The notes beneath the pieces were generated by a model. That model did not search any database. It saw only the letters and a program-made list of their open reading frames with translations, and was not told the origin of the DNA. 5,231 bases of DNA from Methylophilaceae bacterium. GTDB taxonomy: Bacteria; Pseudomonadota; Gammaproteobacteria; Burkholderiales; Methylophilaceae. The DNA lies in the NCBI GenBank assembly GCA_947379975.1, contig CANCPF010000061.1, positions 1 through 5,231 on the forward strand. The letters are read 5' to 3'. A program made the translations under genes and the position numbers. Positions 1 to 4,152 of the stretch are shown in pieces (position 1 is the stretch's first letter; each line of letters opens with the position of its first letter).

Positions 1-207
1 GATGATAAGCATTGTCTGATTGAAGCGCGCTTAGAGGGACGTCAACCTATTGTCGCCTCACATAGTGCGGAGACTTTACATCAAGCGGTTGATAGGGCAG
101 CAGAAAAACTAGCGCGTGCTATCGACGGCAAACTTGGCCGCATTCAAGACCAAAAGACACGCTTTATTGAGCCGAAGCAGGCCGTTGCTGCACTAGATGA
201 AGAATAA
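1..207 (+). CDS. HPF/RaiA-like ribosome-associated protein, C-terminal part (5' end outside window)
   Basis: This is the last 68 codons of a gene that enters from the left edge in frame 1 and stops with TAA at 205-207. The visible protein reads CLIEARLEGRQPIVASH, then AETLHQAVDRAAEKLARAID, then GKLGRIQDQK. That is the second half of the HPF/RaiA (sigma-54 modulation) fold: a beta strand carrying the 'EARLEGRQPI' pattern followed by a long amphipathic helix with alternating A/L and K/R. Family members bind the 30S subunit between the A and P sites and stop translation in resting cells. The 'EARLEGRQPI' signature suits a short, single-domain HPF-like protein more than the long two-domain form, because only about 20 residues follow the helix. 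No rho-independent terminator is visible after the stop; only an AT-only 6-bp inverted repeat (203-208/214-219) overlaps it. The family call is fairly firm; the exact subgroup is not. Confidence 0.8.
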   Translation, partial: DDKHCLIEARLEGRQPIVASHSAETLHQAVDRAAEKLARAIDGKLGRIQDQKTRFIEPKQAVAALDEE

Positions 208-248
208 TTTTTGATTATTAACCATACTAAATAGTGATTACTGACCTT

Positions 249-267
249 ATGTTGGTTGCCGAACAGA
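249..267 (+). promoter_or_regulatory. Candidate regulatory motif, copy 1 (ATGTnnGTTnnCnnACAGA)
   Basis: The sequence ATGTTGGTTGCCGAACAGA matches 1958-1976 upstream of the CsbD gene at 13 of 19 positions without gaps. The copy is an imperfect palindrome (TGTTGG against CGAACA, one mismatch over 6 bp with a 4-nt centre), as expected for a dimeric regulator. It ends 65 nt before the start codon at 333. The binding protein is unknown; chance similarity is not excluded. Confidence 0.35.
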
Positions 268-321
268 ACAAGAGCCAACGTCTAGATAGTATCGATGTTC
301 ATACTTTTTTAAATTATACAT

Positions 322-327
322 AGGAAG
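322..327 (+). promoter_or_regulatory. Ribosome binding site for the EF-hand/BON gene
   Basis: AGGAAG at 322-327 sits 5 nt before the ATG at 333 and supports that start over the internal ATG at 372, which would remove the only basic residue before the hydrophobic segment. Confidence 0.6.
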
Positions 328-332
328 TTACC

Positions 333-845
333 ATGCAAAATAATACGGACTTTAAGTCAGTCTTAGTAGTCATGACCTTTGCGGTAAGTGCCGTCAGTAT
401 GCCAGTGTTGGCTTTGGATGACGTGAGTGATTTCAATCATTCGGTTTATACCAAAGCATTTATAGCCTTAGATACTGATAATAGTCATAGTCTTTCAAAG
501 GCTGAAGCTCAGAAAGATAAGCTTTTCCTAAAACACTTTAGCGAGGCCGATAAAAACCATGACGCTAGTCTTGATGAGCAGGAATATACCGATTTTAAAT
601 CGAAAGATGATCAAAAAAATGTAAAGCGCATTGCTAATGACAGCGTGATTACCTCTAAAGTTAAAGCGAATCTTCTAAAAGAGGAGGGCCTTAAAAGTCT
701 GAGTGTGAGCGTCACCACTTACAAGGGTGAAGTGCAGCTAAGCGGTTTTGTGGATACTGAAGACCAAATCAAGCAGGCTGGGAAAGTGGCTGCTGATATT
801 GAAGGCGTTAAATCAGTTAAAAACAGCGTGCTACTGAAAAAATAA
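333..845 (+). CDS. Secreted EF-hand plus BON domain protein
   Basis: The 170-residue product has three parts. Residues 1-27 look like a Sec signal peptide with a hydrophobic core and a likely cut after VLA27, although the n-region has just one lysine. Residues about 40-90 form a pair of EF-hands: loop 1 has D47, D49, S51, S53, S55 and E58, and loop 2 has D73, N75, D77, S79, D81 and E84, so both show the full 1-3-5-7-9-12 calcium-ligand pattern. Residues about 102-169 form a BON domain ('DSVITSKVKANLL', 'GEVQLSGFVDTEDQ', 'GVKSVKNSVLL'), the module of OsmY and related proteins, which binds phospholipid or other envelope parts. The protein should act in the periplasm, perhaps as a calcium-responsive envelope maintenance factor; that role is inference. 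It follows a 125-nt gap with a candidate regulatory motif and is likely the first gene of the block ending at 1763. Confidence 0.85.
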   Translation: MQNNTDFKSVLVVMTFAVSAVSMPVLALDDVSDFNHSVYTKAFIALDTDNSHSLSKAEAQKDKLFLKHFSEADKNHDASLDEQEYTDFKSKDDQKNVKRIANDSVITSKVKANLLKEEGLKSLSVSVTTYKGEVQLSGFVDTEDQIKQAGKVAADIEGVKSVKNSVLLKK

Positions 846-917
846 TCGCACATTGCATAGAAGTATATTAGCTAAAGATCGCTTAAATTTTTAATAATCT
901 GCATTAAGAGTACTTAA

Positions 918-1370
918 ATGAAACGTTTATTGATTGCTGCGGCAATGTTATCTGCCACTGTTAGTTTGTCAACGCAGGCCGCTGATGTGGGTGTATCTAT
1001 CAGTGTTGGTCAGCCTGGTTTTTTTGGTCGTATAGATATCGGCGACTATCCATATTCGCAGCCACGTCTGATTTATCAACAACCAAGAATAATAGACCGT
1101 TCACATATAAGACAAGCGCCTATTTACTTACATGTTCCCGCGCGTCACAGTCAAAACTGGGCAAGATATTGTCGTGAATATGGCGCTTGTGGTCAAAGTG
1201 TCTATTTTGTACAGAATAGTTGGTATGAGCGCGATTATGCTCCGCAATACCAACAACACCATCAATCTCGCAAAGATGACAGACACGACAGCCGAGTTGG
1301 CGATCGCCCTGGTGATAGACGAGGACAACAAGGTGGTGGCAAGAATCATGGTCGCGGGCACGATAAGTAA
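918..1370 (+). CDS. Secreted protein of unknown function with His/Arg/Gly-rich tail
   Basis: The product has 150 residues. A clear signal peptide (MKRLLIAAAMLSATVSLSTQA, cut near residue 21-22) is followed by 'DVGVSISVGQPGFFGRIDIG' (about 23-42), a Pro/Gln/Tyr stretch, then a conserved-looking core 'PIYLHVPARHSQNWARYC' to 'GACGQSVYFVQNSWY' (68-103). I recognise this as a small periplasmic family of proteobacteria with no assigned function. C85 and C91 in the core could form a disulphide. Residues 111-150 are low-complexity and very polar, rich in His, Arg, Asp, Gln and Gly, which suggests a disordered tail that could bind metal or polyanions. The start at 918 is supported by AAGAG about 7 nt upstream. 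It lies 72 nt after the EF-hand/BON gene and 78 nt before the DUF883 start I prefer, with no terminator between, so the three may be co-transcribed. Confidence 0.75.
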   Translation: MKRLLIAAAMLSATVSLSTQAADVGVSISVGQPGFFGRIDIGDYPYSQPRLIYQQPRIIDRSHIRQAPIYLHVPARHSQNWARYCREYGACGQSVYFVQNSWYERDYAPQYQQHHQSRKDDRHDSRVGDRPGDRRGQQGGGKNHGRGHDK

Positions 1371-1438
1371 ACGCGCGGGTCCGTTATTAGAAATGGCTAG
1401 TTGGAGCAAGATTATCATCAATCATACTGAGTAATTAT

Positions 1439-1442
1439 GGAG
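1439..1442 (+). promoter_or_regulatory. Ribosome binding site deciding the DUF883 start
   Basis: GGAG overlaps the upstream ATG at 1437-1439 and is 6 nt before the ATG at 1449. Its ideal spacing makes 1449 the likelier start and 1437 a longer alternative. Confidence 0.55.
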
Positions 1443-1448
1443 CTAAAA

Positions 1449-1763
1449 ATGGAAAAAGATTCAATAGCATTTAACAAAAACCAGTTAAGTAATGACTTTA
1501 ATGCCTTGCTTGAAGATGCCGAAGCCTTATTAAAGGCTACAGCAAATACTGGCGGGGACAAATTGACTGCGGTGCGTGCAAAAGCAGAAGCCTCTTTTAA
1601 TATAGCCAAGGCCAGCTTGGCTAGGGCGCAAGATAGCGTTCTCATTCAAACTAAGATCGCGGTGAAAGCCACCGACCTGTATGTGCATAAAAACCCTTGG
1701 CAAGCAGCAGGTTTTGCCGCTGGTGTTGGTGTGTTAGTTGGCTTACTTTTCGGCCGTCGCTAG
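1449..1763 (+). CDS. ElaB/YqjD/YgaM (DUF883) family membrane-anchored ribosome-binding protein
   Basis: The 104-residue product has a polar helical N-terminal part rich in Ala, Lys and Glu (about 10-75: 'DFNALLEDAEALLKA', 'RAKAEASFNIAKASLARAQD'), likely amphipathic or coiled-coil, then the family hallmark 'NPWQAAGFAAGVGVLVGLLF' and a terminal GRR (82-104). E. coli members of similar length (ElaB, YqjD, YgaM) sit in the inner membrane by this C-terminal helix and bind ribosomes in stationary phase. Two in-frame ATGs are possible. I prefer 1449 because GGAG at 1439-1442 lies 6 nt before it; the ATG at 1437 would add MELK and has only a weak GAG upstream (1429-1431). The gene ends the first block and is followed 21 nt later by a strong stem-loop. 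The family call is firm; which E. coli paralogue it corresponds to cannot be told. Confidence 0.88.
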   Translation: MEKDSIAFNKNQLSNDFNALLEDAEALLKATANTGGDKLTAVRAKAEASFNIAKASLARAQDSVLIQTKIAVKATDLYVHKNPWQAAGFAAGVGVLVGLLFGRR

Positions 1764-1784
1764 TCTAATCCTCTTAATAAAACA

Positions 1785-1809
1785 GTCCTGATGGCTTTGC
1801 TATCAGGAC
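1785..1809 (+). terminator. Stem-loop terminator after the DUF883 gene
   Basis: An 11-bp stem pairs 1785-1795 with 1799-1809 around a TTT loop; ten pairs are Watson-Crick and one (G1793-T1801) is a wobble. The downstream side is T-rich but lacks an immediate U-run (ACATCTCTATTTG follows). The upstream side is AATAAAACA, which would read as a U-rich tail on the other strand. It may therefore stop transcription in both directions or act mainly as an RNA 3'-end stabiliser. Confidence 0.65.
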
Positions 1810-1957
1810 ACATCTCTATTTGATTTATTTAGTTTTTAAGTGACTAGGTATAAGTCAATTTCAAGTTATCTTCTGTATATATTCCCAGTTAAAAGCGCCG
1901 CAGCATGTGCGCGTGCGCATCAAAAAAACTTCAAGCAATATTAATTAATTGCTCTCA

Positions 1958-1976
1958 ATGTGCGTTAACAGACAGA
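1958..1976 (+). promoter_or_regulatory. Candidate regulatory motif, copy 2 (ATGTnnGTTnnCnnACAGA)
   Basis: ATGTGCGTTAACAGACAGA shares 13 of 19 positions, ungapped, with the copy at 249-267. It ends 130 nt before the csbD start. Its dyad symmetry is weaker than in copy 1 (TGTGCG against CAGACA, two mismatches), but the centre GTTAAC is a perfect palindrome. A shared operator or activator site for the two stress blocks is an inference. Confidence 0.35.
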
Positions 1977-2094
1977 GCTGGAATTGATTTCAATTTATTC
2001 TACATAGACTTGGACATGTGGTCGTGCAGCTTAAATTGCTGCGGATATCTGTTCGCATCTATGGTGATTTCCAATCATCAATTGATTAAATATA

Positions 2095-2099
2095 AAGGA
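2095..2099 (+). promoter_or_regulatory. Ribosome binding site for csbD
   Basis: AAGGA lies 7 nt before the ATG at 2107, a strong site that fits the high expression usual for CsbD proteins. Confidence 0.65.
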
Positions 2100-2106
2100 C
2101 TGAAAA

Positions 2107-2343
2107 ATGAACTGGGATCTAATAGAAGGCAATTGGAAGGAATTAAAGGGCAATGTTAAGCAACAGTGGGGCAAGCTTACAGATGATCAGTTGGAAATGA
2201 TTGCCGGCAAGCGTGATTATCTTGCTGGGAAAATTCAGGAGATTTATGGCGCAACAAAAGCCGATGTAGAGCAACAAATTAGCGAATGGCAAAGCCAACA
2301 AAAAGAAGCCAATTGCTGCACCGAAGACAGTAAGAAGCATTAA
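2107..2343 (+). CDS. csbD: CsbD family stress protein (YjbJ-like)
   Basis: The 78-residue product matches the CsbD family along nearly its whole length: 'MNWDLIEGNWKELKGNVKQQ', 'WGKLTDDQLEMIAGKRDYL' and 'GKIQEIYGATKADVEQQISE' followed by W61. It resembles E. coli YjbJ more than the sigma-B-controlled B. subtilis CsbD. Members are small, soluble, very abundant in stationary phase or under osmotic stress; their biochemical role is unknown. The usual family length is about 65-70 residues. This one adds a tail of about 17 residues after W61 with a vicinal cysteine pair (C70-C71) and a Lys/His end (KKH), which I do not regard as a family feature. The start is backed by AAGGA and by the family-typical MNWD. 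It is followed almost directly by a second small gene. Confidence 0.93.
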   Translation: MNWDLIEGNWKELKGNVKQQWGKLTDDQLEMIAGKRDYLAGKIQEIYGATKADVEQQISEWQSQQKEANCCTEDSKKH

Positions 2344-2346
2344 GTG

Positions 2347-2571
2347 ATGACCGCTCAGACAGACGGTAATATTCTTTGGGCTGAACTAAAAGGACGCGCC
2401 AAACGCCAATTGCAAAGCTTATATACAGGGCAGTCAGTGGATATTCCCAGTCAACAAAATTATGGTGATGGCAAGGCTAGTGAGCAACAACAGCTGAGTG
2501 ATGTTCGGGCAGAAAAGCACCTCGTAGAGTTGCGACATTTATTGAAAAGCATAGCGCCTTCTTCGCATTAG
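2347..2571 (+). CDS. Small unknown protein with a CsbD-like N-terminal segment
   Basis: The product has 74 residues from the ATG at 2347; a GTG at 2344 directly ahead is an in-frame alternative adding one residue. Only 3 nt separate the csbD stop from the ATG, and AGAAG at 2333-2337 inside csbD can serve as a ribosome binding site, so translation is probably coupled to csbD. I do not recognise a named family. Residues 10-25 (LWAELKGRAKRQLQSL) align without gaps with CsbD residues 9-24 (NWKELKGNVKQQWGKL) at 8 of 16 positions, including W, the ELKG block and a lysine. The rest (about 30-74) is polar and Gln-rich, with a probable helix at 52-69 ('DVRAEKHLVELRHLLKSI'). There is no signal peptide or membrane segment. 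It could be a diverged CsbD duplicate or an unrelated partner; its reality rests on spacing, coupling and its position in the gene row. Confidence 0.65.
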   Translation: MTAQTDGNILWAELKGRAKRQLQSLYTGQSVDIPSQQNYGDGKASEQQQLSDVRAEKHLVELRHLLKSIAPSSH

Positions 2572-2626
2572 ATAAACCGACCACATGTCAGCTTTATGCA
2601 TGTTGTAGCGATGTGAAATATTAGTT

Positions 2627-2633
2627 AAAGGGA
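2627..2633 (+). promoter_or_regulatory. Ribosome binding site for the ferritin-like gene
   Basis: AAAGGGA ends 9 nt before the ATG at 2643. The 71-nt gap before this gene shows only a weak inverted repeat (CACAT 2582-2586 with ATGTG 2611-2615) and no terminator, so read-through from csbD is possible. Confidence 0.5.
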
Positions 2634-2642
2634 TGATTAAAA

Positions 2643-3221
2643 ATGAACAAACATACCATAGAAAATTACGTAGCAGACGCCGCCGGCAACTTAGCTAGTT
2701 TATCGGATATTAAAACCTTGCGTGCTCGAGCCCGTAAAGACATTGAAGATGGTGCGGTTACCGATGGTTATGCGGCAGCACGAGTTGATGTCGTTCGGCT
2801 ACTAAATCAGGCCTTAGCCACTGAATTGGTCTGCGTTTTACGATATAAAAGACATTTCTTTATGGCTAAGGGGATTAACTCTGAACCGGTTAAAACTGAA
2901 TTTTTGCAACATGCTGCTGAGGAAATGGCGCATGCCGATCGTATTGCTAAACGGATTACCGAATTAGGCGGTGAGCCTGACTTTTCTCCCGACGGGCTAA
3001 GTAGCCGCAGCCATGCTGAATATGTGGCCGGCGATACTTTGAGCGCTATGATTAAAGAAGATCTGATTGCTGAACGTATCGCCATTGAAAGTTATCGAGA
3101 AATGATTGCTTATCTTGGAAATACCGACCCTACCACCCAGCAGATGCTAAAAGAGATTCTCGCTATGGAAGAAGAGCATGCAGATGATCTTGCCTCAATG
3201 ATGGCTAATAGTAAGGTTTGA
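2643..3221 (+). CDS. Ferritin-like di-iron protein (bacterioferritin-related)
   Basis: The 192-residue product carries a four-helix ferritin-like domain from about residue 46. Candidate di-iron ligands are E61 (in NQALATELVCVLRY), E94 and H97 (ExxH in HAAEEMAHADR), E144 (in EDLIAERIAIESYREM) and E176 with H179 (ExxH in AMEEEHADDL). Spacing from E61 to E94 equals that in E. coli bacterioferritin (E18 to E51), and the order E, ExxH, E, ExxH is complete, so an active ferroxidase site is likely. The link between helices B and C is longer than in bacterioferritin. The first ~45 residues are an extra charged segment not found in classical Bfr; no signal peptide is seen, so it should be cytosolic. 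The role would be iron oxidation/storage or peroxide protection. Whether it forms a 24-mer, or binds haem, cannot be told; it could instead belong to a Dps-like or rubrerythrin-like branch. Confidence 0.85.
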   Translation: MNKHTIENYVADAAGNLASLSDIKTLRARARKDIEDGAVTDGYAAARVDVVRLLNQALATELVCVLRYKRHFFMAKGINSEPVKTEFLQHAAEEMAHADRIAKRITELGGEPDFSPDGLSSRSHAEYVAGDTLSAMIKEDLIAERIAIESYREMIAYLGNTDPTTQQMLKEILAMEEEHADDLASMMANSKV

Positions 3222-3276
3222 TAACGCGGTTTTTTAACGATATTCCTATGCATTGCTGTCCAAAGCGTCATTATTT

Positions 3277-3283
3277 AAAAGGA
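3277..3283 (+). promoter_or_regulatory. Ribosome binding site deciding the start at 3292
   Basis: AAAAGGA lies 8 nt before the ATG at 3292. An upstream in-frame TTG at 3253 has no such site, so the shorter protein is preferred. Confidence 0.6.
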
Positions 3284-3291
3284 TTAATATC

Positions 3292-3771
3292 ATGAAACTT
3301 AAATTAACATTTTTATGCGCAGACTTACGCGCAGCCAACAAAGCTTGTGAGCAGATGTTACTGGCTAATATTTCAAAAAGAGATATTCATTTTTTAGCTA
3401 AGCCAGGCACGAACTTAGGCTTATTGCCAGTAGCGACAGTCGCTGAAAAATCTAATTTAGTACTAGATGCTTTACGTGGTACGTTCATCGGTGCTTCATT
3501 AGGATTACTAGCGGGGATATATGTGCTGATCTTTCCCGCTTGGATGACTGAAACGCCACTTTGGTATACGACTACAGCTTGGTATGTTGTGCTGAGTATT
3601 ACCACTTTGATTGGTGCCATTGTTATGGCACTTGCTAGTGCTTTAATCGGGGCTCATTTATTTAATAACCACCTTGGCCGCTATCAAGGCCGAATTAATA
3701 AAGGCGCAATACTCATGATCGTACACGCCCCTTTTTATAAAGTAAGTACGATTCGCAATTTGATGCATTAG
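3292..3771 (+). CDS. DUF1269-like two-helix membrane protein
   Basis: From the ATG at 3292 the product has 159 residues. The N-terminal part resembles a small alpha/beta cytosolic domain ('LTFLCADLRAANKACEQMLL', 'ISKRDIHFLAKPGTNLGLLP', about 5-46). Then come two hydrophobic segments, about 64-82 (TFIGASLGLLAGIYVLIFP) and 97-123 ('WYVVLSITTLIGAIVMALAS' onward), and a soluble C-terminal part ('RINKGAILMIVHAPFYKVST', 134-153). This layout, with 'DIHFLAKPGTxLGxLP' and the 'KGxILMIVxxP' motif, matches small inner-membrane proteins related to DUF1269 that are common beside stress genes; their function is unknown, and annotations as transporters are not supported by anything seen here. A Trp/Tyr/Thr-rich loop (84-97) joins the two helices and is less glycine-rich than I would expect for the family. 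It sits 70 nt after the ferritin-like gene with no terminator. Confidence 0.68.
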   Translation: MKLKLTFLCADLRAANKACEQMLLANISKRDIHFLAKPGTNLGLLPVATVAEKSNLVLDALRGTFIGASLGLLAGIYVLIFPAWMTETPLWYTTTAWYVVLSITTLIGAIVMALASALIGAHLFNNHLGRYQGRINKGAILMIVHAPFYKVSTIRNLMH

Positions 3772-3820
3772 CAATATGCCTAAGCACTATTCTTGATTGA
3801 CTATTACTTGTAATTTAAAA

Positions 3821-3825
3821 AGAGG
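3821..3825 (+). promoter_or_regulatory. Ribosome binding site for osmB
   Basis: AGAGG lies 7 nt before the ATG at 3833 and selects this start over an in-frame TTG at 3797. A small inverted repeat, ATTAC-TT-GTAAT (3803-3814), lies just upstream; no clear -35/-10 pair is seen in the 61-nt gap. Confidence 0.6.
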
Positions 3826-3832
3826 TGTTGCA

Positions 3833-4057
3833 ATGAAAACTATACAAAGATCTATATTTAAAGTAACTTTATTGCTGTTGGTATTAGGTATTACAGGGTG
3901 TAGCAACATGACTACACGTGATAAAAACACTGCAATTGGTGCTGGTGTTGGCGCCGCTGCCGGCGCAATATTGACTGGCGGAGGTTTGCTGGGAACGGTG
4001 GGTGGTGCAGCCATAGGCGGTGTAATCGGCGGCAATGCTGAAAAATCTAAGAAGTAG
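3833..4057 (+). CDS. osmB: OsmB osmotically inducible outer-membrane lipoprotein
   Basis: The 74-residue product starts with a lipoprotein signal (MKTIQRSIFKVTLLLLVLGI) and lipobox ITGC, with the lipidated cysteine at C23. Serine follows it, so the protein should go to the outer membrane. The mature part 'CSNMTTRDKNTAIGAGVGAA' and 'LGTVGGAAIGGVIGG' closely parallels E. coli OsmB ('CSNWSKRDRNTAIGAGAGAL', 'LGTLGGAAVGGVIG') as I remember it, at nearly the same total length (72 there). The glycine-zipper repeats probably form a short membrane-associated hairpin. In E. coli osmB is induced by high osmolarity and in stationary phase; its molecular role is unclear. The C-terminus here is a short charged GNAEKSKK tail. 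The homology call is firm; the place in this stress cluster agrees with it. Confidence 0.92.
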   Translation: MKTIQRSIFKVTLLLLVLGITGCSNMTTRDKNTAIGAGVGAAAGAILTGGGLLGTVGGAAIGGVIGGNAEKSKK

Positions 4058-4080
4058 TTTTAAATTCCGACTTGGACTAT

Positions 4081-4117
4081 TGGCAATTTAGTTTTAGTCT
4101 GGGCCATTTAATTGCCA
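4081..4117 (+). terminator. Possible weak stem-loop after osmB
   Basis: TGGCAATT (4081-4088) is perfectly repeated in inverse as AATTGCCA (4110-4117) around a 21-nt loop; an outer GACT/AGTC pair (4069-4072/4119-4122) could extend it. The loop is large and no U-run follows, so rho-independent termination is doubtful. It could equally be an mRNA processing or regulatory structure. Confidence 0.3.
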
Positions 4118-4138
4118 GAGTCGTGTTTACAGAATATT

Positions 4139-4143
4139 AGGGG
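4139..4143 (+). promoter_or_regulatory. Ribosome binding site for the sugar dehydrogenase gene
   Basis: AGGGG lies 9 nt before the ATG at 4153 and supports that start even though it gives an unusually long signal-peptide n-region. Confidence 0.5.
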
Positions 4144-4152
4144 TTAGTCGAT

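Larger units (their letters stand above)
208..332. other. Intergenic leader ahead of the EF-hand/BON gene
   Basis: This 125-nt gap holds no plausible gene. It carries the ATGT...ACAGA motif at 249-267, a GTTGG/CCAAC inverted repeat (251-255/275-279) around it, a TCTAGATAG string at 281-289, and a CATACT hexamer at 300-305 followed by a T run, which could be a -10 element about 30 nt before the start codon. No convincing -35 box matches that -10. A promoter for the 333-845 gene very probably lies here, but its exact position is not resolved. Confidence 0.4.
1764..2106. other. 343-nt gene-free region: terminator, inverted repeats and leader of csbD
   Basis: No credible gene is seen on either strand. 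A Cys-rich open frame from 1905 has no ribosome binding site and runs into csbD in another frame. Beyond the stem-loop at 1785-1809 the region holds several small symmetric elements: TGACT/AGTCA (1841-1845/1853-1857), TGCGC-GT-GCGCA (1908-1919), AGCAAT/ATTGCT (1934-1939/1948-1953) enclosing TTAATTAA, the ATGT...ACAGA motif (1958-1976), AATTGA-TT-TCAATT (1982-1995), GCAGC/GCTGC hairpin (2026-2030/2038-2042) and the palindrome ATCAATTGAT (2077-2086). The csbD promoter must lie here if the terminator works; TCTACATAG at 1999-2007, close to TCTAGATAG at 281-289 in the other leader, is a candidate -10 region. Confidence 0.5.

Noticed and set aside
203..219. AATAAT/ATTATT inverted repeat at the end of the HPF-like gene as a terminator
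   Set aside because: The stem is only AT pairs, includes the stop codon region and has no following U-run.
1132..1434. Open frame overlapping the 918-1370 gene and extending to 1434
   Set aside because: It lies mostly inside a gene with a clear signal peptide and family motif in another frame, lacks a ribosome binding site and has no recognisable feature.
1905..2159. Cys-rich 84-codon open frame on the + strand
   Set aside because: It has no ribosome binding site, overlaps csbD by more than 50 nt in another frame, and its region is full of palindromic non-coding elements.
1879..2451. 11-bp direct repeat ATATTCCCAGT at 1879-1889 and 2441-2451
   Set aside because: One copy is non-coding and the other inside a gene, with no similarity beyond the 11 bp; likely chance.
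3222..3240. GCGGTTTTTT after the ferritin-like gene as a terminator
   Set aside because: The T run is present but no inverted repeat of useful length precedes it; TAACG is repeated directly, not inversely.
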